The notes beneath the pieces are model-generated. The model was not told where the DNA came from and ran no database searches. It saw only the letters and a program-made list of their open reading frames with translations. This document shows positions 16,801 through 25,951 of a DNA stretch of 33,384 nt, one piece after another (the first letter of the stretch is position 1; each line of letters starts with the position of its first letter). The translations under genes were made by a program, and so were the position numbers. The stretch is taken from positions 1-33,384 of the forward strand of contig CANIWJ010000035.1 in the NCBI GenBank assembly GCA_947471035.1. The letters are read 5' to 3'. This DNA is from Verrucomicrobiota bacterium. GTDB taxonomy: Bacteria; Verrucomicrobiota; Verrucomicrobiia; Opitutales; Opitutaceae.

Positions 16801-17763
16801 ATGTCCGCCGAACCCGCCATCCAAGTCCGCAATCTCGTAAAAACCTACTCGGGCCACCCTGCGGTGCGCGGCGTCAGCTTCGACGTAGCCAAAGGCGAAA
16901 TCATCGGCCTGCTCGGCCCAAACGGCGCGGGTAAATCCACGACACTGCGCATTCTTACTGGTTACCTGCCCGCCACCTCGGGTCAGGTGACGGTCTGCGG
17001 CGTGGATGTCGCCACCCGGCCCGAAGACGTTAAAAAGCTCCTCGGCTACATGCCGGAAAACAACCCCCTGCCGGACGATCTCCGCGTGCACGAATACCTG
17101 CACCTGCGCGGACGACTCAAAGGCCTTACCCGGCGCAAACTCGCTCCCCGCCTCGACGAGGTCGTTCACCTTTGCGACTTGGGCCGCGTGCGCGACCGCA
17201 TCATTGGAAAACTCTCCAAGGGCTACCGCCAGCGCGTCGGCATCGCCGACGCCATTCTGGCCGAGCCGCCGGTCATCATCATGGACGAGCCCACCATCGG
17301 CCTGGACCCGCACCAGATCCTCGCGGTGCGCGACCTCATCGCCGGCCTGCGCGGCCGCATGACCGTGCTCATCAGCTCGCACATCCTTCCCGAGATCGAA
17401 ATGACCTGTGACCGGGTCATAATCATCAACCAAGGCCGCGTTGTCGCCGCCGGCGCCCCCGACGCGCTACGCCGGGAGCTCTTCGGCCCGGGCTACTACG
17501 AACTCGAAATCGCCGGTCCACTCGACGTGTTACCTGCATTGCTTTCGCCGGTAGACCCCACGCTGGCGTTTGCCGACACCCGCCTGGCCGGGGAAGGTTT
17601 TCACCTCGTGCGCCTAGCCGCCGACCACGGCGCGCCCGACCTGCGCGAAGCCCTCGCCAGCGCCTTGGCCCGCGACCCCCGTTTCCGCCTTCGCGGCCTC
17701 ACTCGCACCCGGCACACACTGGAAGAAGTCTTCCTCGCCGCCACCAGCGCGAAGGCCGCCTGA
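16801..17763 (+). CDS. ABC transporter ATP-binding protein (GldA-like)
   Basis: The protein has 320 residues. Walker A is GPNGAGKST (39-47), the Q-loop region is LGYMPENNPLPDDLRV, the signature is LSKGYRQRVGIADAIL near 138, Walker B is VIIMDEPTIGLDP near 158-170 and the switch His is in SSHILPEIE. After about residue 225 an extra domain of about 90 residues (YYELEIAGPLDVLPALL) matches the C-terminal extension of ABC-2-type export ATPases. The motif set is of the GldA or NatA type. The permease that normally follows is missing. The next feature downstream is the valine-rich leader and terminator. The partner must be encoded elsewhere. Confidence 0.92.
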   Translation: MSAEPAIQVRNLVKTYSGHPAVRGVSFDVAKGEIIGLLGPNGAGKSTTLRILTGYLPATSGQVTVCGVDVATRPEDVKKLLGYMPENNPLPDDLRVHEYLHLRGRLKGLTRRKLAPRLDEVVHLCDLGRVRDRIIGKLSKGYRQRVGIADAILAEPPVIIMDEPTIGLDPHQILAVRDLIAGLRGRMTVLISSHILPEIEMTCDRVIIINQGRVVAAGAPDALRRELFGPGYYELEIAGPLDVLPALLSPVDPTLAFADTRLAGEGFHLVRLAADHGAPDLREALASALARDPRFRLRGLTRTRHTLEEVFLAATSAKAA

Positions 17764-17824
17764 GCCGCCCCCTCCCGACTTGACGCCAGATAAAACATCA
17801 GCACCACTAGCCGCTCTTCTTACC

Positions 17825-17929
17825 GTGCTCAACGCTTCCTCCCATTCCTCCGCTTACGCCTTCGCCCACGTGGTATCCGTGGTCGTAGACGTATACGTGT
17901 CCGCTACGGGCACACCGCGAGGACGCTAA
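17825..17929 (+). CDS. Putative valine-rich leader peptide
   Basis: A frame of 34 codons from a GTG at 17825 to the TAA at 17927-17929, possibly starting at an in-frame TTG at 17780 (49 codons). The sequence contains AYAFAHVVSVVVDVYVSATG: seven of ten consecutive codons (residues 16-25) are valine. Such a cluster is typical of leader peptides that control branched-chain amino-acid genes, for example ivbL of E. coli. A strong terminator starts 20 nt after the stop. No Shine-Dalgarno is visible, which is common in this window. The peptide has no other recognisable feature, and coding status rests on the layout. Confidence 0.5.
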   Translation: MLNASSHSSAYAFAHVVSVVVDVYVSATGTPRGR

Positions 17930-17979
17930 GAAAGCAACCCACTTTCCGCCCCCTCCGGTTCCAACCGGAGGGGGTTTTT
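17897..17979 (+). terminator. Candidate attenuator: pause hairpin, antiterminator and terminator
   Basis: The terminator is a 12-bp stem (17949-17960 with 17963-17974) running into TTTTT (17975-17979). Upstream, ACCG-C-GAGG at 17914-17922 can pair with CCTCCGGT at 17952-17959 in the terminator's 5' arm, with one bulged C, giving an antiterminator. A small hairpin (17897-17903 with 17907-17913, loop CTA) covers the last valine codons. A ribosome stalled at the valine codons would leave the antiterminator free, while one at the stop codon (17927) would cover it. The terminator is certain. The switch is inferred. A second short hairpin (18005-18009 with 18016-18020) follows. Confidence 0.65.
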
Positions 17980-18054
17980 GTTTTTAGGACAACAACTCGC
18001 AGCCTCCGGAAAAAGCCGGAAGGGGTGGCCAAACCAAAACAACCGCCACCGCAT

Positions 18055-18312
18055 ATGAAAACGCTCGAACTCCCGCCCATCGCCTCGGCCCTCGGCCGTC
18101 TGCGTCAAAATCGTCCCGCGCCCCGCGCCTGGCCCTTCGCGCCGCTTGCCAGCGCGCCAACGCCTGCAACCGCGCCCGAGCCCAGGAACGACTTTTTGAT
18201 CACCACCCTCGCCCCCGGCTTGCTCAAAACCACCACACCGGACGTGTTGCCCGCCATGCCCGAAATCCCCGGTGCGGAGGCCGCCCGCACCACCTACTGG
18301 TTCGACCTTTGA
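18055..18312 (+). CDS. Unrecognised 85-residue Pro/Ala-rich protein
   Basis: I do not recognise this protein. The ATG at 18055 gives 85 residues, and an upstream ATG at 18025 adds ten. Visible features are a Pro/Ala-rich middle (APRAWPFAPLASAPTPATAPEP), then NDFLITTLAPGLLKTTTPDVLPAMPEIPG and the end TTYWFDL. It has no signal peptide, membrane segment or cysteine. Third codon positions are mostly G or C, as in neighbouring genes, which supports coding. It lies behind the valine-rich leader and terminator and would be the gene controlled by it. It is convergent with vapC, 29 bp apart. Coding status is moderately supported. Confidence 0.5.
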   Translation: MKTLELPPIASALGRLRQNRPAPRAWPFAPLASAPTPATAPEPRNDFLITTLAPGLLKTTTPDVLPAMPEIPGAEAARTTYWFDL

Positions 18313-18341
18313 GCCCCCGAACACCGCCAATCGACGCTCTC

Positions 18342-18767
18342 CTATCCCTCCAGCTCCGGATGGTAACTACCTCCGTAGCCGGGACGGTAGAGCACCGCCC
18401 CGCCCAATCCGGCCAGCGTGGCGAAATGGGCGTCCTTCGCGTAAATCCGCCAACCGCGCGCCGCCGCCGTGGCCGAGATCAGAAAATCGTTCCAGGGCAG
18501 CGTATGCCCCGCATCCCGCGCCCGCCAGGCTAGCGCCTTGGCCGCATCCCATTCCGCTTCGCGACACTCCGCATACGGGATAACCCCGAAAAACAGATCC
18601 AGGGCCCGCCGCTCTTCGCGTCGCGCGCCGCCCAGCACTTCCAATTTCACCGGCGAACACCACGCCGCCTCATACTCATCCAACAAGGCGCGCAGGGCGA
18701 CCTTGCTCGCAAGGTCGCCCTGCCGCCGCGCCGCCTCTATCCAAATCGAGGAATCCACCAATACCAT
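18342..18767 (-). CDS. vapC: VapC-type PIN-domain toxin
   Basis: The protein has 141 residues. It is a PIN-fold ribonuclease of a type II toxin-antitoxin pair. The acidic metal-binding residues are present: Asp5 (VLVDSSIWIEA), Glu43 (PVKLEVLGGAR), Asp94 (LPWNDFLISATA) and Asp112 (YAKDAHF). Members cut tRNA or rRNA; the target here is unknown. It follows the antitoxin gene by 14 bp on the same strand and was probably co-transcribed with it. It appears complete and active. Confidence 0.9.
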   Translation of the reverse strand: MVLVDSSIWIEAARRQGDLASKVALRALLDEYEAAWCSPVKLEVLGGARREERRALDLFFGVIPYAECREAEWDAAKALAWRARDAGHTLPWNDFLISATAAARGWRIYAKDAHFATLAGLGGAVLYRPGYGGSYHPELEG

Positions 18768-18781
18768 CGGCGTATCCTCGC

Positions 18782-18985
18782 TCAGAAACCTTGGCGCTCA
18801 GTCTCGACCGTCGGCGCTGGATAATCAAAGGCCCCCTCCATCAACAAGCGCCCGAACTCCTTGGCCTTTTTGCGCTTCAAAAACTCGCTGACGGCCTGCG
18901 CCACCGCAGGCCCTTTTTTATGCTCGTTGGTCACGGCCATCAGTTCCTCCATCGTGGCATCGTCGAGTTCTACAGTAATTTTCAT
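18782..18985 (-). CDS. vapB: VapB-type antitoxin
   Basis: The protein has 67 residues. MKITVELDDATMEELMAVT forms the short beta-strand and helix of a ribbon-helix-helix-like antitoxin. It is followed by SEFLKRKKAKEFGRLLMEGAFDY, a toxin-wrapping tail seen in antitoxins of VapC partners. The gene comes first in the pair, the usual order. It neutralises the PIN toxin and represses its own promoter in this family. Repeats before the start codon fit that role. The ATG is at 18985. Confidence 0.85.
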   Translation of the reverse strand: MKITVELDDATMEELMAVTNEHKKGPAVAQAVSEFLKRKKAKEFGRLLMEGAFDYPAPTVETERQGF

Positions 18986-18986
18986 T

Positions 18987-19012
18987 CCCTAAAAATGACT
19001 ATCCCCTAAAAA
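18987..19012 (-). promoter_or_regulatory. Direct-repeat operator candidate upstream of vapB
   Basis: On the minus strand TTTTTAGGG occurs twice (19004-19012 and 18987-18995) with a 17-nt period, the second copy ending one base before the vapB ATG. Repeats this close to an antitoxin start fit binding of the VapBC complex. There is no experimental support in the sequence. Confidence 0.5.
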
Positions 19013-19037
19013 CTCACAAGTTTTTTCCTTAAATCTT

Positions 19038-21620
19038 TCAATTCATGCTTAATTCTCCCTTGGAAACTGTGAATTTCACTACGCTTCCGTCGGAGATTTC
19101 GCCGGCTACTAGGGCGCGGGCGAGGCGGGTTTCGACTTGGCGCTGGAGAAACCGTTTCAGCGGGCGGGCGCCGAAAACCGGATCGTAACCCTTCTCCGCC
19201 GCCCATTCGCGGGCCTTGGCGTCGAGCTCTACTATGACGCGGCGCTCCGCCAGGCGCTTGTTCAGATCGGCCAGAAGCAGGTCCACGATGCGGGTAATCT
19301 CTTCGAGGGTAAGCGGCTTGAAAAGCACAGTCTCGTCGATGCGGTTCAGGAACTCGGGGCGAAACGCATGGCGCAGTTCGGCCATCACGCTCTCGCGCAC
19401 GCTTTCGGGGATAGTGTCGCCGGTCACGCCTTCGAGCAGGTGGCGCGATCCAAGATTCGAGGTAAGGATGATGACGGTGTTTTTAAAATCTACCGTGCGG
19501 CCCTGCGAGTCGGTGATTCGGCCGTCGTCCAGCACTTGTAACAAGATATTGAACACGTCGGGGTGCGCTTTCTCGATTTCGTCGAAGAGCACGACCGCGT
19601 AGGGCTTGCGCCGGATGGCCTCGGTCAACTGTCCGCCTTCGTCGTAACCCACATAGCCGGGAGGCGCGCCGACCAGTCGCGAGACGGAGTGTTTCTCCAT
19701 GTACTCAGACATATCGAGGCGCACCAAGGCGGCTTCGCTGTCGAAGAGGGTTTCGGCGAGCGTCTTGGCCAGTTCGGTTTTGCCCACGCCGGTCGGTCCG
19801 AGAAACAGGAAACTGCCCACCGGACGGCGCGGGTCCTTGATGCCGGCGCGGGCGCGCAAGATGGCGTCCACCGTGAGCTGCACCGCTTCGTCTTGGCCGA
19901 TCACGCGTTCGTGCAATACCTCGCCGAGGCGGAGAAGTTTCGCCTTTTCGCTTTCGATCAGGCGGGTCACGGGCACGCCGCTCCACTTGGCCACCACTTC
20001 GGCGATTTCCTCGGCGGAGACCTCCTCCTTGAAAAGCTCGGTCTTGGCCGCCGTGGTTTCGGATTTTTTAAGCTCCGCCTCCAAGTGCGGAATGCGGCCG
20101 TGGCGCAGCTCGGCGAGCTTGTTGAGATCGTAAGCGCGCTCGGCTTTTTCCAACTCGATGCGGGCGGCGTCGAGTTCCTCGCGGACTTTGCGCACCGCAT
20201 CGACCGAGGCCTTTTCCTTTTCCCACTTGGCGCGCAGCGCGGTGGCCTGCGAGCGGGCATCGCCCAGCTCCTTGCGCAGGGCCTCCAACCGGTGCTTCGA
20301 GGCGTCGTCTTTTTCCAGGCGCAGCGCCGCCTCCTCGATTTCCAGCTGAAGCACGCGACGCTGGAGCGCGTCCAGCTCCTGCGGGGCCGAGTCCATATCG
20401 GTACGGATCATCGCGCAGGCTTCGTCCACCAGGTCGATGGCCTTGTCGGGCAGGAAGCGATCGCTGATGTAGCGATTGGAGAGCGTGACGGCGGCCACCA
20501 GCGCGTTGTCTTGGATACGCACGCCATGGTGCAGCTCGAAGCGCTCGCGGATGCCACGTAGAATAGAAATGGCGTCTTCGACCGAGGGCGGCTCGACCAG
20601 CACCGGCTGAAAACGTCGTTCGAGCGCGGCGTCTTTTTCGATGTGTTTACGGTATTCATCGAGCGTGGTTGCTCCGATGCAGTGCAACTCGCCGCGAGCC
20701 AGCATGGGCTTAAGCAGGTTGCCGGCGTCCATCGCGCCCTCGCTCTTGCCCGCGCCGACGATGGTGTGCAGCTCGTCGATAAAGAGGATGATGCGCCCCT
20801 CGGCCTGCTTCACCTCGTTGAGTACGGCCTTGAGGCGTTCCTCGAATTCGCCGCGATACTTCGCGCCCGCGACTAGTGCGCCCATATCGAGGGAGAAAAT
20901 GGTTTTTTCCTTCAGCCCCTCGGGCACGTCGCCGCGCACGATGCGCTGGGCCAGCCCCTCGACGATGGCGGTCTTGCCTACGCCGGGCTCGCCGATGAGC
21001 ACGGGGTTGTTCTTGGTCTTGCGCGACAGGATGCGCACGGTGCGGCGGATCTCGTCGTCGCGGCCGATCACGGGGTCCATTTTCCCTTTCTTAGCCAACT
21101 CGACCAGGTCGATGCCGTATTTCTGCAAAGCGGCGTAGGTGGACTCAGGGTTGTCGGTGGTGACGCGTTGGGCCCCGCGCAGGGTTTTTAGGGCGGCGAG
21201 GGTCTTGGCCCGGTCGATACCGAAGGATTTGAAATACTTCGCCAGAGAGTCGGGTTTGGCGACGTCGAGCAGTCCGAGAAACACGTGCTCGACCGAGACG
21301 AACTCATCCTTGAGCGACTTCGCCTCGGCCTCGGCTCGGGTCAGTGCCTCGTTGGCCGCCTGGGTGACATAAACCTTCGACGCATCGACGCTGCCCGAAA
21401 CCGACGGCAACCGCTCCAGCTCGCGCTCGGCGGCGAGTTGCAAGGCGCTGGTGGTGAGCCCGAGCTTCTCCACCAAGGCCGGCACGATCCCGCTCTCTTG
21501 GGCGAGCAAAGCATGGAGGAGGTGCCAGGTATCGACTTCGTTGTGCCCGCGTCGGCGCGCCTCGGCTTGGGCGTCGGTAACGGCCTGGCGGGACATTTGA
21601 GTGAGTTGATTGAGATCCAT
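19038..21620 (-). CDS. clpB: ClpB disaggregase
   Basis: The protein has 860 residues, the normal length. It is a hexameric AAA+ chaperone that pulls proteins out of aggregates together with DnaK. In order: an N-terminal Clp domain ([18 protein letters not shown]), a first AAA+ module with Walker A GEPGVGKT (210-217) and [10 protein letters not shown], a long coiled-coil M domain ([20 protein letters not shown] to [11 protein letters not shown]) that distinguishes ClpB from ClpA/ClpC, and a second AAA+ module with GPTGVGKTE and [15 protein letters not shown]. The C-terminus [15 protein letters not shown] is typical. No CIRCE element is visible upstream. The 163 bp up to hrpA hold only short GC-rich hairpins. 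The TA pair lies 52 bp downstream on the same strand. Confidence 0.97.
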   Translation of the reverse strand: MDLNQLTQMSRQAVTDAQAEARRRGHNEVDTWHLLHALLAQESGIVPALVEKLGLTTSALQLAAERELERLPSVSGSVDASKVYVTQAANEALTRAEAEAKSLKDEFVSVEHVFLGLLDVAKPDSLAKYFKSFGIDRAKTLAALKTLRGAQRVTTDNPESTYAALQKYGIDLVELAKKGKMDPVIGRDDEIRRTVRILSRKTKNNPVLIGEPGVGKTAIVEGLAQRIVRGDVPEGLKEKTIFSLDMGALVAGAKYRGEFEERLKAVLNEVKQAEGRIILFIDELHTIVGAGKSEGAMDAGNLLKPMLARGELHCIGATTLDEYRKHIEKDAALERRFQPVLVEPPSVEDAISILRGIRERFELHHGVRIQDNALVAAVTLSNRYISDRFLPDKAIDLVDEACAMIRTDMDSAPQELDALQRRVLQLEIEEAALRLEKDDASKHRLEALRKELGDARSQATALRAKWEKEKASVDAVRKVREELDAARIELEKAERAYDLNKLAELRHGRIPHLEAELKKSETTAAKTELFKEEVSAEEIAEVVAKWSGVPVTRLIESEKAKLLRLGEVLHERVIGQDEAVQLTVDAILRARAGIKDPRRPVGSFLFLGPTGVGKTELAKTLAETLFDSEAALVRLDMSEYMEKHSVSRLVGAPPGYVGYDEGGQLTEAIRRKPYAVVLFDEIEKAHPDVFNILLQVLDDGRITDSQGRTVDFKNTVIILTSNLGSRHLLEGVTGDTIPESVRESVMAELRHAFRPEFLNRIDETVLFKPLTLEEITRIVDLLLADLNKRLAERRVIVELDAKAREWAAEKGYDPVFGARPLKRFLQRQVETRLARALVAGEISDGSVVKFTVSKGELSMN

Positions 21621-21783
21621 GCGCCCTACTCTCGCAACCGCCGGGCCAATTCACAACGGGGTGTTTACCTAGCTAAGTGCTCCTACGCCCGGCTCCGGGT
21701 GCGACACGATCACCCGCCCCCGCGCCAGCGCGGCGCAAAGTCGGCACACCCCCGACACCGACTGCGTCGCCGCATTGCCCGTA

Positions 21784-24700
21784 TCACTTGCGGAAAAGAT
21801 CGCCCAGCGCGCCCAAGGATTTGAGCGGAGCGCCTTTTTTGGCTGATACCGGCAGAACGGAAATCGGCGGCGAGGCGGGTTTGGGCGGCGCGGACGGAGC
21901 GGCGGCGGCCCCGCCCGCCTGCGCGAATTCGCGCTCCAGCCGTTGAGGACTCACCGCCTCGGCGGTGCCCAGCTCCTGAGCAAACAAACTCACGCGATAC
22001 TCTTCCACCAGCCAATAGCGCGCATCGGAGCGGGACAGCGCCCGTTGCCGGGCCAGCCAGGGAGCGAGGGCGCGGCTGCGCTCGGCCTCCTTGGCCGGAC
22101 TCTGACGCCAGCGCTCGGCCCGCAACTTTAACGCCTTCAGGTAACGCGGCACATGTTGCAGGCGCGCGTAGTCGATTTCACGCAACAAGGTCTTCGGCAG
22201 CAGCTGGGCAAGGTCGCTCGCGAGGGTCGGATAAGGGGCGGCGTGTGCCTCCAGCGCCGCGCGCAGGGTGAACACCTCGCGCAGGGTCGCGCTCAGCTTC
22301 GGTCCCGCAGTGCGTAGCTCGTGCCTGGCCTGCGCGACGGCGGTGGAAAACGCCCCCTGCGTCGGGGCCGCGACCCGTTCCGGCGCGCACAACCAGCGCT
22401 GAAACAGCCCGGAGGCGTCCTCTGTCAGCTGGTTCAAGGAGCAATAGGTTGCGAGCAACGCCCCCAATTCGCGCAGGCCGCGCAGTTCCTTATGCAAAAA
22501 CGCCAGCTCGTGGCGCAGCTCCAACTCCAACAAACGCCCCAACCCAAGCCGAGTTTGCGCGGCCGCCTCCTCAGCGTCGCGCGCCAGCCGCAGCACCACG
22601 CCCGAAGTCCCGATTTTCAACGCAGGGTACGCGTAAATCGTAAGTCCGCTTTGCACGCACACCTCCACGCGCTCGGGCAATTTCTCGCCAAAGGCCCAGG
22701 CCGACTGGTCCGGCTTTTCCCACTTCTCCCGGGCGCGAGTCCAGGCGGTCGGCGCGTCCTGCGCGACCTTCGCGCTCGCCACCCGCTGATAGTCGGCAAG
22801 CAAACGTGCCAGCTCCTCGAGTTCGCGCGCGGCAAAGAGCTCTTTCCCTTTTTCATCCACCACCCGGATACGCACGCAAAGGTGGGCCGGCAGTGGTTTT
22901 TCGGCCCAGGCTGAAGCGTCCACCCGCAACGGGAAACGCTCGTTCAGACAGGCGGCCAGCGCGTCGGGCAAGGCTTCGCGTCGGTCCGTCAGTCGGTCGC
23001 GCGCGGCGACGGCAGCGGCTAGCTGTTTCACCGTTTCCGCCAGCGGCACGAACAGCCGCCGCGCCTCCTTGGGCAACGACGAGAGGTAATGCTCGACCTT
23101 CAACGCGAGGTGCCCCGGCACCGCCCAATCGAGAGCGATAGGCGTGAGCCGCGCCGCATCAGCCGGGGAAATATCGAGCGTCACCCCGTCGTCGGGCTGG
23201 CCAGGGCGATAGGTGTAACTCAGCGGAAGCGCGCTCTGGCCAAGCGGCAGAGCGGCGGGAAACGCCACCTCGTCCACTGGTATGCTGGCCGGATCACGCA
23301 AATCCTCCGGCGCCAGCATCAGAAACCGCGGATACTTGCCCCGCCGCTCACGCACCAGTGCCACCAGATCCTGCACTGCCGAGACGCCGTCCTCGGGTGC
23401 ATCGGAGGCGCGGCCCGGCTGAAGACGGTCGGCATAAAACCGATACAGCGCCTCGTCCAGATTCAGAAACCCGGTGTCGCGTGCGCGGGTGAGCAGATGC
23501 TCCAGCTCGTCGCGCACCTCGCGGTTGTGGGCCAGAAAATCGAGCGGCCAGGTGATCACGTCGTTCACCAGCGCCTCGCGGATAAAAATTTCGGTGGCGT
23601 GTGCCGGGTTGATTTTACCGTAGGAGACGGCGCGGTTTTCCATCTCCAGTCCGTAAAGCCGGGTGCGCTGCTTCACCATCACGCGGCCGGCATCGACATT
23701 CCAAAATGGTTCGCTGTGGGAAACCTTGAGCAAGTGACGCCCCAGATCGAGCGCCCAGGCCGGGTCGAGCCGCGCCGCCGTGCGCGCATACAGCCGCGAG
23801 GTTTCCATGATCTCGGCCGCCATGATCCAACGCGGTGCCTTGGTAGCCGCCGCCTTGGCCGGACCTTGGCGGGTATCGACGGGCTTTTTCCGGGGCTCGT
23901 CGCGCACGTGTAACGCGGAACCGGGAAACACCGCGATGCGCCGATCATGACTGGCGCGGAAACCGCCCGCCTCCTCGTCGCGCGCAGCGATGTTGCCCAA
24001 AAGCCCGGATAAGATGCTGCGATGAATGGCCCGGTAGCCGGGCGAGCCCGAGGCGATTTTATCCGGAGTCCGGTCTACGGGTGCCACGCCATCGAACACC
24101 GACGTCATCTTAAAATCCTTCCGCGTCTCCAGCACATCGAGCAACTGTGCGTAAATATCGCGCCACTCGCGGATACGGGTGTAGCTCAAAAAGTGGTCGC
24201 GGCAAAACCGCCGCAGGCGCGCCTGCGAAAGCCGTTCGAGTTCGTCGTGAAACGTCTCCCAAATGGCGAGCAAGGTCAGAAAATCCGAATCCGGGTGCAC
24301 GAAGCGGCGGTGCGCGGCGTCGGCCTTCTCACGCGCGTCCATCGGGCGCTCTCGCGGATCCTGAATCGAGAGACCGGCCGCGATGACTAGCACCTCGTGC
24401 AGCGCCTTTTCCTCGCGCGCCTGCAAAATCATCCGGCCCACGGTTGGATCCACCGGCAGGCGAGCCAGCTCGCGCCCCAACGGGGTCAGCGGCCGCGCCG
24501 CCGCACCGCCGCCCACCTCCGACTCCTCACCATCAAGCGCGCCAAGCTCTTCCAACAAGGCGTAACCAGCGCGGATCGACTTCACCGCCGGCATGTTGAT
24601 GAAGGGGAACCGCTCGATGTCGCCCAGGCCGAAGGCCTTCATCCGCAGGATAACGTCCGCCAGGTTGGCGCGTTGAATTTCAGGTTGGGCGAAGCGCGGG

Positions 24701-25839
24701 CGCGCGTTGTAATCTTCCTCCGAGTAGAGCCGGATGCACACGCCCTCCGCCACACGTCCGGCGCGGCCCTTGCGCTGATCGCAGCTCGACTGGGCCACCG
24801 CCTCGATGGGCAGGCGTCGGGTGCGCGCGGCGGGCACGTAGCGACTCACCCGCGCCAAGCCCGTATCGACCACGAAACGAATTCCCGGCAGGGTAAGCGA
24901 GGTCTCAGCGATATTGGTCGCGACGATGATTTTGCGCCGCTGCGAAGTGGCAAAAATCCGCTGCTGCTCGGCCTGCGAAAGACGCCCGAAAAGCGGAATC
25001 ACCTCGGCCTGGCGGTGCCGGCCCTCCAACAGCTCGCAGGCCTCGCGGATATCCCGCTCGGCCGGCATAAAAACGAGAATGTCGCCGCTCGTATCCCGAT
25101 CAGACAGGATGCGCTCCACCGCCTCCACCGCGCCATCCACGTAATGCAACGCCTCGGCCCGCGCCTCGGGTTCGTCACCCTCGGCCGAATCCGAGCCAAG
25201 CTGGTCAAGCGGCGCATAGATGACCTCGACAGGAAAGGTGCGCCCGGAGACCTGCACGATGGGCGCGTCGTCGAAGGCCTTGGAAAATACCTCAGTGTCG
25301 ATCGTGGCCGAGGTCACCACGATGCGCAGCTCGGGCCGCTTGAAACGCAGGTTGCGCAAATGCCCGAGCAGGAAATCGATGTTGAGCGAGCGCTCATGGG
25401 CCTCGTCCAAAATGATGGTGTCGTAAGCGCGCAGCAAGGGGTCGGACTGGACCTCGGCGAGCAGCATGCCGTCGGTCATAAATTTGACCACCGTGTCGCG
25501 CCCCGTGCGGTCGTCGAAACGGATTTTGCAACCGACCTCGCGCCCCCAGGTAACATTGAGCTCTTCCGCCACCCGCCGCGAAACCGAAAGCGCCGCCACC
25601 CGCCGGGGCTGCGTGCAGGCGATCTGCCCCCGCGTGCCTCCCCCCGCCGCCAGGCACATCTTTGGAATCTGGGTGGTTTTGCCCGACCCCGTCTCACCTG
25701 CCAAAATCAAAACCTGATGCCTCCCTAGTAACTCCACGATCTCCGGAGCCCGCGCGCTGATCGGCAAATCGACGGGAAACTCGATGCGGAAACGCGGGGC
25801 TGGAACAGTGTGATTAGGAGACGATTGGGATTCGGACAT
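21784..25839 (-). CDS. hrpA: ATP-dependent RNA helicase HrpA
   Basis: The protein has 1351 residues, close to the 1300 of E. coli HrpA. It is a DEAH-box helicase that resolves stalled ribosomes on mRNA in E. coli. Walker A is GETGSGKT (48-55), motif II is DEAH (145-148) and motif III is SAT (TSATIDTEVF). Next come MPAERDIREACELL, ATNIAETSLTLPGIRFVVDTG and the QRKGRAGR motif VI, then the HA2 and OB-fold regions and a long C-terminal DUF3418-type part, which marks the full-length form. The last 50 residues are Ala/Pro/Ser-rich. The start ATG at 25839 is preceded by an inverted repeat, and a LysR-like gene is divergent. Confidence 0.96.
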   Translation of the reverse strand: MSESQSSPNHTVPAPRFRIEFPVDLPISARAPEIVELLGRHQVLILAGETGSGKTTQIPKMCLAAGGGTRGQIACTQPRRVAALSVSRRVAEELNVTWGREVGCKIRFDDRTGRDTVVKFMTDGMLLAEVQSDPLLRAYDTIILDEAHERSLNIDFLLGHLRNLRFKRPELRIVVTSATIDTEVFSKAFDDAPIVQVSGRTFPVEVIYAPLDQLGSDSAEGDEPEARAEALHYVDGAVEAVERILSDRDTSGDILVFMPAERDIREACELLEGRHRQAEVIPLFGRLSQAEQQRIFATSQRRKIIVATNIAETSLTLPGIRFVVDTGLARVSRYVPAARTRRLPIEAVAQSSCDQRKGRAGRVAEGVCIRLYSEEDYNARPRFAQPEIQRANLADVILRMKAFGLGDIERFPFINMPAVKSIRAGYALLEELGALDGEESEVGGGAAARPLTPLGRELARLPVDPTVGRMILQAREEKALHEVLVIAAGLSIQDPRERPMDAREKADAAHRRFVHPDSDFLTLLAIWETFHDELERLSQARLRRFCRDHFLSYTRIREWRDIYAQLLDVLETRKDFKMTSVFDGVAPVDRTPDKIASGSPGYRAIHRSILSGLLGNIAARDEEAGGFRASHDRRIAVFPGSALHVRDEPRKKPVDTRQGPAKAAATKAPRWIMAAEIMETSRLYARTAARLDPAWALDLGRHLLKVSHSEPFWNVDAGRVMVKQRTRLYGLEMENRAVSYGKINPAHATEIFIREALVNDVITWPLDFLAHNREVRDELEHLLTRARDTGFLNLDEALYRFYADRLQPGRASDAPEDGVSAVQDLVALVRERRGKYPRFLMLAPEDLRDPASIPVDEVAFPAALPLGQSALPLSYTYRPGQPDDGVTLDISPADAARLTPIALDWAVPGHLALKVEHYLSSLPKEARRLFVPLAETVKQLAAAVAARDRLTDRREALPDALAACLNERFPLRVDASAWAEKPLPAHLCVRIRVVDEKGKELFAARELEELARLLADYQRVASAKVAQDAPTAWTRAREKWEKPDQSAWAFGEKLPERVEVCVQSGLTIYAYPALKIGTSGVVLRLARDAEEAAAQTRLGLGRLLELELRHELAFLHKELRGLRELGALLATYCSLNQLTEDASGLFQRWLCAPERVAAPTQGAFSTAVAQARHELRTAGPKLSATLREVFTLRAALEAHAAPYPTLASDLAQLLPKTLLREIDYARLQHVPRYLKALKLRAERWRQSPAKEAERSRALAPWLARQRALSRSDARYWLVEEYRVSLFAQELGTAEAVSPQRLEREFAQAGGAAAAPSAPPKPASPPISVLPVSAKKGAPLKSLGALGDLFRK

Positions 25840-25915
25840 GCAGGTCGCAAAAGTTAGACCTGCGCATCGGAAACGAGCCCTCGCACGGAAGCAATGGCAT
25901 GAAATCGCCTCATGC
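25840..25915. promoter_or_regulatory. Two inverted repeats between hrpA and the LysR-like gene
   Basis: GCAGGTC (25840-25846) and GACCTGC (25857-25863) form a perfect 7-bp inverted repeat with a 10-nt spacer, adjacent to the hrpA ATG. GCATGA (25897-25902) and TCATGC (25910-25915) form a second one with a 7-nt spacer. Both lie in the 112-bp divergent gap and are plausible regulator sites. Confidence 0.5.
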
Positions 25916-25951
25916 TAAGCCTCTGCGGCGGCGGTGGCTTGAATCGTGCTC

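Noticed and set aside
16510-17433. Minus-strand frame of 307 codons opposite the ABC ATPase
   Set aside because: It is antisense to a gene with all ABC motifs and shows no domain of its own.
17780-17802. TTGACG as a -35 promoter box before the leader peptide
   Set aside because: No acceptable -10 follows at 16-18 bp. The same bases may instead be a TTG start codon.
19563-20561. Plus-strand open frame of 332 codons opposite clpB
   Set aside because: It is antisense to the conserved ClpB sequence and has no recognisable domain, so it is a high-GC shadow.
21621-21783. CIRCE or sigma-32-type heat-shock site before clpB
   Set aside because: No CIRCE inverted repeat and no CTTGAAA-type box could be seen. 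Only short GC-rich hairpins are present.
24397-25728. Long plus-strand open frame (443 codons) opposite hrpA
   Set aside because: It is antisense to a complete HrpA with all helicase motifs. The long frame follows from high GC, and the translation is Arg/His/Gln-rich with no domain.
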